This document shows, in pieces, positions 17,475 through 27,318 of a stretch of DNA of 64,000 nucleotides. The DNA is from Mycobacterium sp. ACS4331 (GTDB lineage: Bacteria > Actinomycetota > Actinomycetes > Mycobacteriales > Mycobacteriaceae), in the NCBI RefSeq assembly GCF_001667265.1, contig NZ_LZHW01000044.1, positions 1-64,000 on the forward strand. Direction: 5' to 3'. The notes under the pieces are model-generated. The model was not told the DNA's origin. It did not search any database and was given only the letters and a program-made list of their open reading frames with translations. Made by a program: the position numbers and the translations under genes. Each line of letters opens with the position of its first letter. Position 1 is the first letter of the stretch.

Positions 17475-18170
17475 GTGACCCTGCAACTGGTCGACGTACG
17501 CAGCGGCTACGGCCGATCCGAGGTCATCCACGGCGTGAGCCTCGAAGTGCCCTCGGACGGGGTCGCCGCGGTCATGGGTCACAACGGCGCGGGCAAGACC
17601 ACCCTGCTGCGCACCGCGGTCGGCCTGCTCAAATGCACATCCGGCAGGGTGCTGTTCGAGGGCGAGGACATCACCAGGCTGCGCCCGTCGGCCCGCGTGG
17701 CCCGCGGCCTGGCCTACGTGCCGCAGGGCCAGCAGTCCTTCGGCCAGCTGACGACGGCCGAGAACCTCCAGGTGGTGGCGGACGGGCGGAAGAACGGCCG
17801 GAAGCTCATCGACGAGCAGTTGGACCTCTTCCCCGCGCTCAAGGAACTGCTGACCCGCCGGGCCGGTCTGCTCTCGGGCGGGCAGCGCCAGCAGCTGGCC
17901 ATCGCACGAGCGCTGATCACCTCACCCAAGACCCTGATCCTCGACGAACCCACCGAGGGCATCCAGCCGTCGGTGGTGGCCGAGATCGAGGCGGCGATCA
18001 CGGCCCTGACGCAGCGTGGCGACCTCGGCGTACTGCTCGTCGAGCAGCACATCGGATTCGCCCTCGAGTCGGCGCAGCAGTACTACATCCTGGAGGCCGG
18101 CCGGGTGACCAGTTCGGGCACGGGCGGTTCAGCCTCCGAGGAGGATGTGCGCGCAGCCATGGCGATCTGA
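17475..18170 (+). CDS. urtE: Urea ABC transporter ATPase UrtE
   Basis: A 231-residue ABC ATPase of the LivF/UrtE branch. Walker A GHNGAGKTT, signature LLSGGQRQQLAIARAL, Walker B LILDEPTEGIQPS and switch region LLVEQHIGFALE are all intact. The GTG start directly follows the urtD stop codon. This completes the urtABCDE set, and no other transporter gene follows. No urease or allophanate hydrolase gene lies within the window, so imported urea must be used by enzymes encoded elsewhere. Confidence 0.95.
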   Translation: MTLQLVDVRSGYGRSEVIHGVSLEVPSDGVAAVMGHNGAGKTTLLRTAVGLLKCTSGRVLFEGEDITRLRPSARVARGLAYVPQGQQSFGQLTTAENLQVVADGRKNGRKLIDEQLDLFPALKELLTRRAGLLSGGQRQQLAIARALITSPKTLILDEPTEGIQPSVVAEIEAAITALTQRGDLGVLLVEQHIGFALESAQQYYILEAGRVTSSGTGGSASEEDVRAAMAI

Positions 18171-18213
18171 CGTATCGGCCGCGCCGGACTCCGACAACTG
18201 GCAGGCTGCGCAC

Positions 18214-18753
18214 ATGGGCTCAACCGACGACTTCCGGATCCTCACCGACACCGGGGCACTCGTGGTGGCCGAGGAGGGCCATCGTGTGATCGTCTTCGAC
18301 CGCAACACCGGCACACCTGCCACAGTGGCCTTCGTGCTCGGCATTCTGGCGCTGGTGACGGGTGGATTCGGCATCGTGGCCCTCGTGGGCGGCCTGCTGC
18401 CCGTCGTCGTGGCGGCGGCGTTGCTGGCCGTCGGCGTGATCGCGGCCGGTGCCGCAGGCTGGCTGGTGCGCACCATTCGGCGGCGGCGGTCGCTGCCGCT
18501 GCCGCAGTGCCGCACCGTGGCGGTGCTCGACCGGAAGCGCGGGTTGTTCAGTTCAGCCGGCGGCGCCCTGGTCGGCCTCGATCAGGTGCGGTTCGAGCGG
18601 CGCATGCAGATGACGTCGAGTTCACCCAAGCTCGTCGCGATCACTCCCGGCGGCGTGCGGGTGCTCAAGCGCGGAAATCCGTTCGACGGCGGTATCGGCG
18701 ATGTCGACGAGGTGCTCACCGCCGCCGCGACCGCGTCAGTTCGACAGGCGTGA
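18214..18753 (+). CDS. Hypothetical protein with two membrane segments
   Basis: A 179-residue protein with a short N-terminal cytoplasmic part, two hydrophobic segments (roughly residues 30-50, [20 protein letters not shown], and 60-80, [22 protein letters not shown]), a basic linker RTIRRRR and a soluble C-terminal half ([29 protein letters not shown]) resembling small PH-like beta domains. I do not recognise the family. Its last 18 bases overlap the 3' end of the convergent hisS gene, so the two stops are embedded in each other. Confidence 0.75.
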   Translation: MGSTDDFRILTDTGALVVAEEGHRVIVFDRNTGTPATVAFVLGILALVTGGFGIVALVGGLLPVVVAAALLAVGVIAAGAAGWLVRTIRRRRSLPLPQCRTVAVLDRKRGLFSSAGGALVGLDQVRFERRMQMTSSSPKLVAITPGGVRVLKRGNPFDGGIGDVDEVLTAAATASVRQA

Positions 18754-20007
18754 GAGTACGTCGGCGACAACGGAATCCACCGCGACGTCGACCTGCTCAC
18801 CGGAACCGAGGTTCTTGACGCCGACGGTGCCCGCCTCGATGTCGCGGTCACCGGCCACCAGCGCGAGCACCGCTCCCGAGCGGTCCGCGGCACGCATCGC
18901 GCCCTTGAGACCGCGGTCGCCGTAGGCCAGGTCGACGCGCACGCCGGCCGCACGCAGCTTGGCGGCCAGCACCACGAGCACCGACTTCGCCTGCTCTCCC
19001 AGCGGCACCCCGAAGACGTCGACGCGTGACGTCACGCCCACCGACCTGCCCTCGGCCGCCAGAGCCAGCACGGTGCGGTCGACGCCGAGCCCGAACCCGA
19101 TGCCGGACAGGTCCTGGCCGCCGAGCTGGCTCATCAGGCCGTCGTACCGACCGCCGCCGCCGATGCCGGACTGCGCACCGAGGCCGTCGTGCACGAACTC
19201 GAAGGTGGTCTTGGTGTAGTAGTCCAGGCCGCGCACCATCCTCGGGTTCACCACATACGGCACGCCGAGGGCGTCGAGGTGCGCCAGCACTCTGTCGAAG
19301 TGCGACTTGGCCGATTCCGACAGGTGATCGAGCATCACCGGCGCCTCGGCCGTCATCGCGCGGACCTCGGGGCGTTTGTCGTCGAGCACCCGCAGCGGAT
19401 TGATCTCGGCACGCTTGCGGGTCGCCTCATCGAGGTCGAGTGTGAACAGGAAGTCCTGCAGCAGTTGGCGGTACGCGGGCCGGCACGTGTCGTCCCCGAG
19501 CGAGGTGATCTCCAACCGGAACCCGTCGAGGCCCAGCGAGCGGAATCCGGCGTCGGCGACCGCGATCACCTCGGCGTCGAGTGCGGGGTCGTCGACGCCG
19601 ATCGCCTCGATGCCCACCTGCTGAAGCTGGCGGTACCGGCCCGCCTGAGGCCGCTCGTACCGGAAGAACGGGCCGGAGTAGCACAGTTTGACCGGCAGCG
19701 CGCCGCGATCGAGGCCGTGCTGGATCACCGCGCGCATCACACCCGCGGTGCCCTCGGGCCGCAGCGTGACCGAGCGCTCGCCGCGGTCGGCGAAGGTGTA
19801 CATCTCCTTCGACACCACGTCGGTGGACTCACCGACGCCGCGCGCGAACAGTGCGGTGTCCTCGAAGATCGGCAGTTCGATGTCGCCGTAGCCGGCGCGC
19901 CGGGCCGCGTCCAGCAGCCCGTCGCGCACCGCGACGAACTGTGCCGATTCGGGCGGCAGGTAGTCGGGGACGCCCTTGGGTCCTTGAAAAGCCGCTGAGT
20001 CGCTCAC
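18736..20007 (-). CDS. hisS: Histidyl-tRNA synthetase
   Basis: A 423-residue class II aminoacyl-tRNA synthetase that charges tRNA-His. Motif 1/N-terminus is [14 protein letters not shown]; motif 2 is [24 protein letters not shown]; the histidine-specific motifs are [15 protein letters not shown] and GGGRYDGLM; motif 3 is [15 protein letters not shown]. The C-terminal anticodon-binding domain follows. The length is usual. The GTG start is preferred to an ATG nine codons upstream that overlaps the previous gene. It is 13 bases downstream of the metallo-hydrolase stop, so it probably shares that transcript. Confidence 0.97.
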   Translation of the reverse strand: MSDSAAFQGPKGVPDYLPPESAQFVAVRDGLLDAARRAGYGDIELPIFEDTALFARGVGESTDVVSKEMYTFADRGERSVTLRPEGTAGVMRAVIQHGLDRGALPVKLCYSGPFFRYERPQAGRYRQLQQVGIEAIGVDDPALDAEVIAVADAGFRSLGLDGFRLEITSLGDDTCRPAYRQLLQDFLFTLDLDEATRKRAEINPLRVLDDKRPEVRAMTAEAPVMLDHLSESAKSHFDRVLAHLDALGVPYVVNPRMVRGLDYYTKTTFEFVHDGLGAQSGIGGGGRYDGLMSQLGGQDLSGIGFGLGVDRTVLALAAEGRSVGVTSRVDVFGVPLGEQAKSVLVVLAAKLRAAGVRVDLAYGDRGLKGAMRAADRSGAVLALVAGDRDIEAGTVGVKNLGSGEQVDVAVDSVVADVLSRLSN

Positions 20008-20020
20008 GCAGTCCGATCCT

Positions 20021-20644
20021 TCATGGGTGTTCATTGTCGCGCAGGTGCCTGTTGAATCGGCGCTCGCCGCCGATCGTGGTCGACGGGCCGTGGCCCGGTA
20101 GTACCACGGTGTCGTCATCGAGCACCAGCAATTTAGCCGCGATCGAATCCAACAGCATCGCGGGGTCCTCACTGTGACCGGCGCCGCAGCCTGGGTGCCC
20201 GACCGTGCGGAAACCGAGCGTGTCCCCGGTGAACGCGACGGCCGCGGGGCCCTCGTCGGTGTCGGCGGCCACCCGGAACACCACCGATCCGGCGGTGTGA
20301 CCGGGCGTGTGGTCCACCTCGACCTCGACGCCGGCGACGCTGATCCGGCTCGGCAGGTCCAGCAGCGTCTCGGGCGGGTCGGTCAGCAGGTCGTGGTCGG
20401 CGGCGTGCAGGTGGACCGGGATGTCCCAGCCTGCGCACAGGTCGTAGGCCATCGCCGCATGGTCGGGATGCCCATGGGTGAGCAGCACCGCCGCCGGCGT
20501 CAGGTCGTTGGCCGCGAAGTAGTACTCCAGGGTCAGGACCGAGTTCTCGCCCGGATCGATCACGATCGCCGCTCCCCCGGCCCTGGGCGCGACGAGATAG
20601 CAGTTGGTCTCCAGCTCACCCACCGCGAACCCCGTGATCAGCAC
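20021..20644 (-). CDS. Metallo-beta-lactamase fold hydrolase (glyoxalase II-like)
   Basis: A 207-residue metallo-hydrolase. The binuclear zinc motif is [11 protein letters not shown] (HxHxDH), followed by [13 protein letters not shown] and FTGDTLGF, with a final His in [14 protein letters not shown], as in glyoxalase II-type thioester hydrolases. Homologues sit beside hisS in mycobacteria (Rv2581c by memory). The GTG start is chosen because family similarity ([16 protein letters not shown]) begins directly after it. Divergent from the cyclophilin gene at 20747. The substrate in the cell is unproven. Confidence 0.88.
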   Translation of the reverse strand: MLITGFAVGELETNCYLVAPRAGGAAIVIDPGENSVLTLEYYFAANDLTPAAVLLTHGHPDHAAMAYDLCAGWDIPVHLHAADHDLLTDPPETLLDLPSRISVAGVEVEVDHTPGHTAGSVVFRVAADTDEGPAAVAFTGDTLGFRTVGHPGCGAGHSEDPAMLLDSIAAKLLVLDDDTVVLPGHGPSTTIGGERRFNRHLRDNEHP

Positions 20645-20746
20645 GACGAACAGTCTCTCACCAGCGGGTCGGCCCGCCTGCGCCCAGCCGCGGCTGGCAC
20701 ACTCGTGGGCAGCAGATCCACAGGTGAGAGATGGAGGACATCGGCA

Positions 20747-21637
20747 GTGCCGACGAACGAAGAACGGCGTGAGGCCGCCAGGCGCAGACTCGAAGAGCAG
20801 CTCGAGCGTCAGGAACAGCAGGCGAAACGACGGCGCATGCTCGCGATCATCGCGGGCGCGACGGCCGCGGTACTGGTGATCGGCGCCGTCGTCGCCGTGG
20901 TTCTGGTCAACCGCAAGGACAGTGACTCGGTGGCCTCGACCGCGGAGACGTCCGCCGACCCGTTCGCCACGCCCGACGCCCCGCCGTCCGAGCCTCCCGC
21001 CGACGGCGCGCTGCCGCCGTTCACCCCGTCGGCCAACACGGGCGCCAACTGCCAGTACCCGGCGCGTGGCGAGGCCAGCAAACCCAACAACCCACCCCGA
21101 ACCGGCAAGGTGCCCACCGAGCCGGCGCAGGTCAGTGTGAGCATGGCGACCAACGAGGGCAACATCGGGCTGCAGTTGGACAACGCGAAGGCGCCGTGCA
21201 CGGTCAACAGCTTCGCGAGCCTGGCCCAGCAGGGCTACTTCAACGACACGGTCTGCCACCGGCTGACCACCACTCCGGGCCTGTCGGTGCTGCAGTGCGG
21301 CGACCCGACCGGCACGGGCACCGGCGGCCCGGGCTACGAGTTCGCCAACGAGTACCCCACCGACCAGTACCCCGTCGGCAGCCCGGCCGCGCAGACTCCC
21401 GTGCTGTACCCGCGCGGCACTCTCGCGATGGCCAACGCCGGGCCCGGCACCAACGGCAGCCAGTTCTTCCTGGTGTACCAGGACTCCCAGCTGCCGCCGC
21501 AGTACACGGTGTTCGGCACGATCGACGAGACCGGACTGGCCACGCTGGACCGGATCGCCGCGGCCGGCGTGGCCGGCGGTGCGGTGGACGGCGCGCCCGT
21601 CGACGAGGTCAAGGTGACCTCGATCCAGCTGGACTGA
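20747..21637 (+). CDS. Membrane-anchored cyclophilin-type peptidyl-prolyl isomerase
   Basis: A 296-residue protein: a highly charged N-terminal coiled region (EERREAARRRLEEQLERQEQQ), one membrane segment at about residues 31-53, a Pro/Ser/Thr-rich linker and a cyclophilin domain from about 130 on. The cyclophilin signature is seen in NGSQFFLVYQDSQLPPQYTVFG and GTLAMANAGPGTN. It should catalyse proline cis/trans isomerisation outside the membrane. GGAGG lies ten bases before the GTG start. The next gene encodes a paralogue, giving a tandem pair. Confidence 0.9.
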   Translation: MPTNEERREAARRRLEEQLERQEQQAKRRRMLAIIAGATAAVLVIGAVVAVVLVNRKDSDSVASTAETSADPFATPDAPPSEPPADGALPPFTPSANTGANCQYPARGEASKPNNPPRTGKVPTEPAQVSVSMATNEGNIGLQLDNAKAPCTVNSFASLAQQGYFNDTVCHRLTTTPGLSVLQCGDPTGTGTGGPGYEFANEYPTDQYPVGSPAAQTPVLYPRGTLAMANAGPGTNGSQFFLVYQDSQLPPQYTVFGTIDETGLATLDRIAAAGVAGGAVDGAPVDEVKVTSIQLD

Positions 21638-21644
21638 CCCGACG

Positions 21645-22655
21645 ATGACGTTTCCGCCCGCCCCACCGGGTCCGCCGCCGCCGGGGTGGGCGGATCCGTA
21701 TCTGCACCCCTACGGCGTCCCGCCGAAGCGCCCAACCAACGGAATGGCCGTCGCGGCCCTGGTGACCTCACTGGTCTTCGCGCCGCTGGGCATCGTGTTC
21801 GGGCACATCTCGCTGCACCAGATCAAACGCAGCGGTGAAGAGGGCCGCGGGATGGCGATCGCCGGACTGGTCATCGGATACCTGCTGACGACGCTGGCGA
21901 TCCTTGGGCTGATCCTGGTCATGGTGTTGACGCTGCTGGTGGTCCAGGATGCCGGCCGGAACCCGCACTACGACCGCGGCCCCAGTTACACCGCGGCGCC
22001 GGTCCCCGATCCGTCGATCCCGCCACTGCCCGAGTTCGCGCCGCCCGCCGGTCTGGGGGCCGCGTGCAGCTATCCGGCGGCCGACGGAGCCCCGGCCCGC
22101 CCCGCGAAGCCGCCACGGGAGGGCAGGGTGCCGACACAGCCCAGCACCGTCGAGGTCACCATCGACACCGACCGGGGCGCGATCGGCGTGACGCTGGACA
22201 ACGCGAAGGCGCCGTGCACGGTCAACAGCTTCGTCAGCCTGGCGCAGCAGGGCTGGTTCGACAGAACCACCTGCCACCGGCTGACCGCGAACCGGTCGCT
22301 GTCGGCGCTGCAGTGCGGTGACCCCTCGGGGACCGGACGCGGTGGTCCCGGATACACCTTCGCCAACGAGTACCCGACCAACCAGTACCCGAAAGGATCT
22401 GGGGCACTGAGTGATCCGGTGCGTTACCCACGGGGCACCGTCGCGATGGCCAACGCCGGCCCGGACACCAACGGCAGCCAGTTCTTCATCCTGTACGCGG
22501 ACTCGATGCTGCCGCCGGTCTACACGGTGTTCGGTTCGGTGGACGAGACCGGGATGGCGACGGTCGACGAGGTGGCCGAAGCGGGCGTCACGGGCGGGAA
22601 CCTCGACGGCGCACCCGCACAGCCGGTGACCGTGAAGTCGATCCGGCTGCAGTAG
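21645..22655 (+). CDS. DUF4190-cyclophilin fusion, peptidyl-prolyl isomerase
   Basis: A 336-residue protein. A proline-rich N-terminus is followed by a DUF4190 two-helix membrane domain (MAVAALVTSLVFAPLGIVFG and MAIAGLVIGYLLTTLAILGLIL) and a cyclophilin domain with NGSQFFILYADSMLPPVYTVFG. Several stretches (NAKAPCTVNSF, LAQQGWF, LQCGDPSGTGRGGPGY) closely match the preceding gene, showing a tandem duplication in which the membrane anchor was replaced. It starts seven bases after the first gene and converges with relA. Confidence 0.9.
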   Translation: MTFPPAPPGPPPPGWADPYLHPYGVPPKRPTNGMAVAALVTSLVFAPLGIVFGHISLHQIKRSGEEGRGMAIAGLVIGYLLTTLAILGLILVMVLTLLVVQDAGRNPHYDRGPSYTAAPVPDPSIPPLPEFAPPAGLGAACSYPAADGAPARPAKPPREGRVPTQPSTVEVTIDTDRGAIGVTLDNAKAPCTVNSFVSLAQQGWFDRTTCHRLTANRSLSALQCGDPSGTGRGGPGYTFANEYPTNQYPKGSGALSDPVRYPRGTVAMANAGPDTNGSQFFILYADSMLPPVYTVFGSVDETGMATVDEVAEAGVTGGNLDGAPAQPVTVKSIRLQ

Positions 22656-22660
22656 CGCCT

Positions 22661-22676
22661 GCCGGGCGCGCCCGGC
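22661..22676. terminator. Bidirectional terminator-like palindrome
   Basis: The perfect 16-base palindrome gccgggcgcgcccggc lies in the 24-base gap between the convergent cyclophilin (ends 22655) and relA (ends 22680) genes. It forms a very stable GC stem without a T-run, as often seen at mycobacterial gene ends. Confidence 0.5.
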
Positions 22677-22679
22677 CGA

Positions 22680-25031
22680 TCAGGCCGCGGAGGTGACCCG
22701 GTAGACGTCGTAGACGCCCTCGACGTTGCGCACCACGTTCAGCACGTGCCCGAGATGCTTGGGATCACCCATCTCGAAGGTGAACCGGCTGATGGCCACG
22801 CGGTCATCGGAGGTGGTCACCTGCGCCGAAAGGATGTTCACCTTCTCGTCGGCGAGCACCCGCGTCACATCGGAGAGCAGTCGATGCCGGTCCAGCGCCT
22901 CGACCTGGATCGCGACCAGGAACACCGACTTCGGCCCGGGCGCCCAGTGCACTTCGATGATGCGCTCGGACTGCTCCTGCAGCGACGACGCGTTGGTGCA
23001 GTCGGTGCGGTGCACGCTGACGCCCCCGCCGCGCGTGACGAACCCCATGATCGAGTCGCCGGGCACGGGCGTACAGCATTTGGCCAGCTTCGTCAGCACA
23101 CCGGGCGCGCCAGGGACCGCGACACCGGTGTCGTCGTTGCTGCGCTGGCGCACCGGAATGTTCGATGGCGTGGACCGCTCGGCGATCTCGTCCTCGGCGT
23201 CGTCGGCCCCGCCGAGTTGGGCGATCAGGCGCTGCACCACGTGCCGCGCGGAGATGTGCCCCTCGCCGACCGCGGTGTAGAGCGCCGACACGTCGGCGTA
23301 GCGCAGCTCGCGCGCGAGCGCCACGACGGAATCGCTGTTCATCAAGCGCTGCAACGGAAGTCCGCCTCGACGCACCTCCCGCGCGATGGCGTCCTTGCCG
23401 GACTCCAGCGCCTCCTCACGACGTTCCTTGGCGAACCACTGCCGGATCTTGGCCTTGGCCCGCGGCGACACCACGAAGCCCTGCCAGTCGCGGGACGGCC
23501 CGGCGTTGGGGGCCTTCGAGGTGAACACCTCGACGACCTCGCCGTTCTCGAGCTTGCGTTCCAGGGCCACCAGCCGGCCGTTGACCCGCGCGCCGATGCA
23601 GCGATGGCCCACCTCGGTGTGCACGGCGTAGGCGAAGTCCACCGGCGTGGAACCGGCCGGCAGGGTGATCACGTCGCCCTTGGGGGTGAACACGAAGATC
23701 TCCTGCACCGCAAGGTCGTAACGCAGCGATTCGAGGAACTCACCCGGATCGGCGGCCTCACGCTGCCAGTCGAGCAGCTGTCGCATCCAGGCCATGTCGT
23801 CGATCTCGGCGGCGGCGTGGTGGGCGGGAACACCGTTGCGGCCCTTGGCCTCCTTGTACCGCCAGTGCGCGGCGATGCCGTACTCCGCGGTGCGGTGCAT
23901 GTCCCGCGTGCGGATCTGGACCTCCAGCGGCTTGCCCTCCGGGCCGACCACGGTGGTGTGCAGCGACTGGTAGACACCGAACCGGGGCTGGGCGATGTAG
24001 TCCTTGAACCGGCCCGCCATGGGCTGCCACAGCGAATGCACCACGCCGACTGCCGCATAGCAGTCCCGGATCTCGTCGCACAGGATGCGCACACCGACCA
24101 GGTCGTGGATATCGTCGAAATCGCGGCCCTTGACGATCATCTTCTGGTAGATCGACCAGTAGTGCTTGGGGCGACTCTCGACCGTCGCGCTGATCCTCGA
24201 CGCGTTGAGCGTCGCGACGATCTCGGCGCGCACCTTGGCCAGATACGTGTCACGGGACGGCGCCCGGTCGGCGACCAGGCGCACGATCTCCTCGTAGCGT
24301 TTGGGGTGCAGGATCGCGAACGACAGGTCCTCGAGCTCCCACTTGACCGTCGCCATGCCCAGCCGATGCGCCAGGGGCGCAATGACTTCCAGGGTCTCGC
24401 GAGCCTTGCGCGCCTGCTTCTCGGGCGGCAGGAACCGCATGGTGCGCATGTTGTGCAGCCGGTCGGCGACCTTGATCACCAGCACCCGCGGATCACGTGC
24501 CATGGCGATGATCATCTTGCGGATGGTCTCGGCCTCGGCCGCGGTGCCCAGCACCACCCGATCGAGTTTCGTGACGCCGTCGACCAGATGGCCGACCTCC
24601 TCACCGAACTCGGCCTGCAGGGCCTCGAGCGTGTAGCCGGTGTCCTCCACGGTGTCGTGCAGCAGGGCCGCCACCAGCGTGGTGGTGTCCATGCCCAGTT
24701 CGGCCAGGATGTTGGCGACCGCCAGCGGGTGCGTGATGTACGGGTCGCCGGACTTGCGCATCTGGGTCGCGTGGCGCTCCTCGGCCACCGCGTACGCGCG
24801 CTGCAGCAGACCCAGGTCGGCCTTGGGGTAGATCTCGCGGTGCACCGCCACCAGCGGTTCGAGCACAGGGTTGATCGCACTGCGCTGCGATGTCATGCGC
24901 CGCGCCAGCCGCGCGCGCACGCGCCGGGAGGCGCTGCTGGACCCGCGCGTGTTCTCGGGACTGGACTCGGCGGGTGCCACGGAAGACGGGCTGCGCTCAA
25001 CGGCCGCGACCGACTTCTGCTCCTCGCTCAC
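22680..25031 (-). CDS. relA: Bifunctional (p)ppGpp synthetase/hydrolase
   Basis: A 783-residue RSH protein controlling the stringent response. Order of domains: HD hydrolase ([13 protein letters not shown] and [10 protein letters not shown] near residues 101-131), synthetase ([28 protein letters not shown] and [14 protein letters not shown]), TGS ([25 protein letters not shown]), a conserved helical region, and a C-terminal ACT domain ([24 protein letters not shown]). Both catalytic halves look intact, so it should make and degrade (p)ppGpp. The GTG start is chosen because GGAGGTGA sits four bases before it. Last gene of the secD-secF-lipoprotein-apt-relA run. Confidence 0.97.
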   Translation of the reverse strand: MSEEQKSVAAVERSPSSVAPAESSPENTRGSSSASRRVRARLARRMTSQRSAINPVLEPLVAVHREIYPKADLGLLQRAYAVAEERHATQMRKSGDPYITHPLAVANILAELGMDTTTLVAALLHDTVEDTGYTLEALQAEFGEEVGHLVDGVTKLDRVVLGTAAEAETIRKMIIAMARDPRVLVIKVADRLHNMRTMRFLPPEKQARKARETLEVIAPLAHRLGMATVKWELEDLSFAILHPKRYEEIVRLVADRAPSRDTYLAKVRAEIVATLNASRISATVESRPKHYWSIYQKMIVKGRDFDDIHDLVGVRILCDEIRDCYAAVGVVHSLWQPMAGRFKDYIAQPRFGVYQSLHTTVVGPEGKPLEVQIRTRDMHRTAEYGIAAHWRYKEAKGRNGVPAHHAAAEIDDMAWMRQLLDWQREAADPGEFLESLRYDLAVQEIFVFTPKGDVITLPAGSTPVDFAYAVHTEVGHRCIGARVNGRLVALERKLENGEVVEVFTSKAPNAGPSRDWQGFVVSPRAKAKIRQWFAKERREEALESGKDAIAREVRRGGLPLQRLMNSDSVVALARELRYADVSALYTAVGEGHISARHVVQRLIAQLGGADDAEDEIAERSTPSNIPVRQRSNDDTGVAVPGAPGVLTKLAKCCTPVPGDSIMGFVTRGGGVSVHRTDCTNASSLQEQSERIIEVHWAPGPKSVFLVAIQVEALDRHRLLSDVTRVLADEKVNILSAQVTTSDDRVAISRFTFEMGDPKHLGHVLNVVRNVEGVYDVYRVTSAA

Positions 25032-25120
25032 GCCGTCACCTCCCACACTCGAGCAACGCCCCGAAGGTCCCCAGACTAGTCCTGATCGTCCACGTGCTCA
25101 CCGAGGCCTGCCGTCCCGCG

Positions 25121-25651
25121 TCAGATCAGGTGCAGGCTGGTGACCGGCAGCGGCGCCACAATGCCCCGCCCGTCGAGGGCCGACAGTTCCAGTACGACCG
25201 CCGCGCCCGGCACGTGGGCGCCGCAATGCTCGAGGAGTCGGCGGGTGGCAGCCAGCGTGCCTCCCGTCGCCAGGACGTCGTCGACGATGAACACCGAACG
25301 GCCCGCGAGGTCGATGCCCTCGGCGGGGATCTCCAGCGTGGCGGTGCCGTACTCGAGTGTGTACTGCTCACTGTGCACCGGCGGCGGCAGCTTGCCGCCC
25401 TTGCGGACCGCCAGCACACCGGTGCTCAACCTGGTCGCAACAGCGGCGCCCAGCAGGAAACCCCTGGCGTCGATGCCCGCGATCAGGTCGGCTCCGGCCG
25501 CGGCGTCGGCCAGCGCGCCCGTGACGGCCGCCAGACCCGCACTGTCGGCCAGCAGAGGTGTGAGGTCCTTGAACTGGATTCCCGGTTCGGGGAAGTCGAC
25601 GACCTCCCGGGTCAGCGATCGGACCAGGTCACTGATCGACTGCTCAGTCAT
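25121..25651 (-). CDS. apt: Adenine phosphoribosyltransferase
   Basis: A 176-residue salvage enzyme converting adenine and PRPP to AMP. The PRPP-binding loop is [14 protein letters not shown] and the N-terminal hallmark is [28 protein letters not shown] is the hood/flexible loop segment. Length is usual. It lies six bases after the lipoprotein gene and 89 bases before relA, an order conserved in mycobacteria, linking purine salvage with alarmone metabolism on one transcript. Confidence 0.96.
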   Translation of the reverse strand: MTEQSISDLVRSLTREVVDFPEPGIQFKDLTPLLADSAGLAAVTGALADAAAGADLIAGIDARGFLLGAAVATRLSTGVLAVRKGGKLPPPVHSEQYTLEYGTATLEIPAEGIDLAGRSVFIVDDVLATGGTLAATRRLLEHCGAHVPGAAVVLELSALDGRGIVAPLPVTSLHLI

Positions 25652-25657
25652 GGCGAG

Positions 25658-27316
25658 TCACTTTCTGAGCACCCAGCGGTCCATATTCCAGCCTGCGCCC
25701 CATCGGGTCGGGTTACTGCTCACCGCATACATCTTCTTCGATGTCAGCAGTGTGCGCTGCTGACGGTAGAGCGGAAGTGTGGGCATGTCGGCCCACAGCA
25801 CTGGGGCGCCCTCGGACAGCAGCCTGGCCTGTTCCTTGGGGTCCACGGTCACGGCGAGCGCGCTGATGATTCCGTCGATCTGGCCGTTGGCGTACCGCGA
25901 CAGGTTGTTTCCGTTGGGGCCGAACAACGCATAGGCGTCCATCGATGAGACACCGGTCGAACCGGACCCGGTCGCACCGCCGACGCTCGCGATCAGGACG
26001 TCGATCCGACCGTCAAGCAGCGCCTGTGGGTTCACGTCCGCGCCCGCGGCGTCCTGCACGGTGATACCCGCGGGTGCGCACGCCTTCGAGATGGCGCCGA
26101 CGGTCGCCGCGAGCCGCGGATTGGGGGTCTGATACCCGATCCGCACCGTCAGCGGACGGTTGTCCAGCGCGTCCCGTGCGGCGTCTGGGTTGCCCGCGAT
26201 GAACTGGCCGGACTCGGGCACGTTCTCGGCCTGGGTCAGGGCGTCCTCGGCGGCGGGGTTGAGACGCGCGTTGCTGATCGGAAGCTCGGCGTTGCGTGCG
26301 ATCGCCTCACGCGGCGTGCAGAACGCCAGTGCACGGCGTGCGGGCACCGGCGCGAGCGGGCCCTGCGGCGCGAAGATCATCTGCTCGATGCCCGCCGCGG
26401 GTGTCTCGGTGCGGTCGTACTCGTCCGGCGTGGTCAGGGTGCCCGAGGAACCCGTCGCGACGTCGACGACATCGAACGTGCCGTCGTTGACGCGGTCCTG
26501 CACGTCGGCGCTGCGCGGCCAGACGGTGACGCGCGGCGTCACCGGATCCGAACCCCACCAGCGCTCGTTGGCGACCAGCACGATCGAACCGTCGTCACGC
26601 ACCTCGTCGAGCCGGTACGGGCCCGACGACGGGAAGTTCTTGAGGTCGACACCGGGCTTGAGATCCCACAGTGTGTTCCACGCCTGCGCGATCGGCGCGA
26701 CCCGGGCCTGGTCCCCGGACTGCACCGCAGTCGTCACGCCACCCTCGCCCAGACCCAACTGATCGGCGATGACGTGCGCGGGCATCATCGTCGTCGCGGT
26801 GAACAACTGGTTGAACTCGGAGAAGTTGCGGTCCACCGCGAACGCCACCCGGGCCTTCTTCTGGCCGGGCGCGCAGTCGATGGTCGCGACGTCGATGTAG
26901 CCGGCGCGACTGGCCGCGTTGAACGCCGGGAAACGTCCCGACTGCGCGGCCCAGGCCAGGACCATGTCGTCACACGTGATCGGCTTGCCGTCGGAGTACA
27001 CCGCGTTGTCGGCGATCTGGTAGTCGAGCACCAGCGGCTCACGGCCGACCACCGACACCGACCCGAAGTCGTGGTCGGCGACCACCTGTCCGTCGGGCCC
27101 GTGGTAGCCGAAGCCCGTCAGCACACGCCCGAAGGCCTGCGGCCCCGCCGATGCGGCACCGGAGACGGTGTTGACGTTGTAGGTGGTCAGGGTGCCGTCG
27201 ACGGCGTAGTCGATCTCCGCTTCGGCGCCCGTACCGCACGACGTCAATCCCGCAGCCAGCACCCCCGCCGCGACCGCGGCGGTGATCCGTCGTCGCATGG
27301 ACACCGCTGTCGACAC
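25658..27316 (-). CDS. Solute-binding lipoprotein, peptide/nickel ABC family
   Basis: A 552-residue extracytoplasmic solute-binding protein of the family-5 (DppA/OppA-like) type. The signal peptide ends in the lipobox LTSC (Cys at about residue 27), followed by GTGAEAEIDYAVDGTLTTYNVNTVSG. Internal stretches such as VLDYQIADNAVYSDGKPITCDDMVLAW and GPYRLDEVRDDGSIVLVANERWWG are diagnostic of the family. No permease or ATPase genes lie nearby. Homologue of Rv2585c by position. GTG at 27316 follows the secF stop by two bases; an ATG at 27298 is an alternative start. Confidence 0.88.
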   Translation of the reverse strand: MSTAVSMRRRITAAVAAGVLAAGLTSCGTGAEAEIDYAVDGTLTTYNVNTVSGAASAGPQAFGRVLTGFGYHGPDGQVVADHDFGSVSVVGREPLVLDYQIADNAVYSDGKPITCDDMVLAWAAQSGRFPAFNAASRAGYIDVATIDCAPGQKKARVAFAVDRNFSEFNQLFTATTMMPAHVIADQLGLGEGGVTTAVQSGDQARVAPIAQAWNTLWDLKPGVDLKNFPSSGPYRLDEVRDDGSIVLVANERWWGSDPVTPRVTVWPRSADVQDRVNDGTFDVVDVATGSSGTLTTPDEYDRTETPAAGIEQMIFAPQGPLAPVPARRALAFCTPREAIARNAELPISNARLNPAAEDALTQAENVPESGQFIAGNPDAARDALDNRPLTVRIGYQTPNPRLAATVGAISKACAPAGITVQDAAGADVNPQALLDGRIDVLIASVGGATGSGSTGVSSMDAYALFGPNGNNLSRYANGQIDGIISALAVTVDPKEQARLLSEGAPVLWADMPTLPLYRQQRTLLTSKKMYAVSSNPTRWGAGWNMDRWVLRK

Positions 27317-27318
27317 GA

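Noticed and set aside
13370..18170. Operon read as a branched-chain amino acid (Liv) transporter
   Set aside because: The binding protein has UrtA-type stretches ([14 protein letters not shown]) and the gene order and ATPase signatures match urtABCDE.
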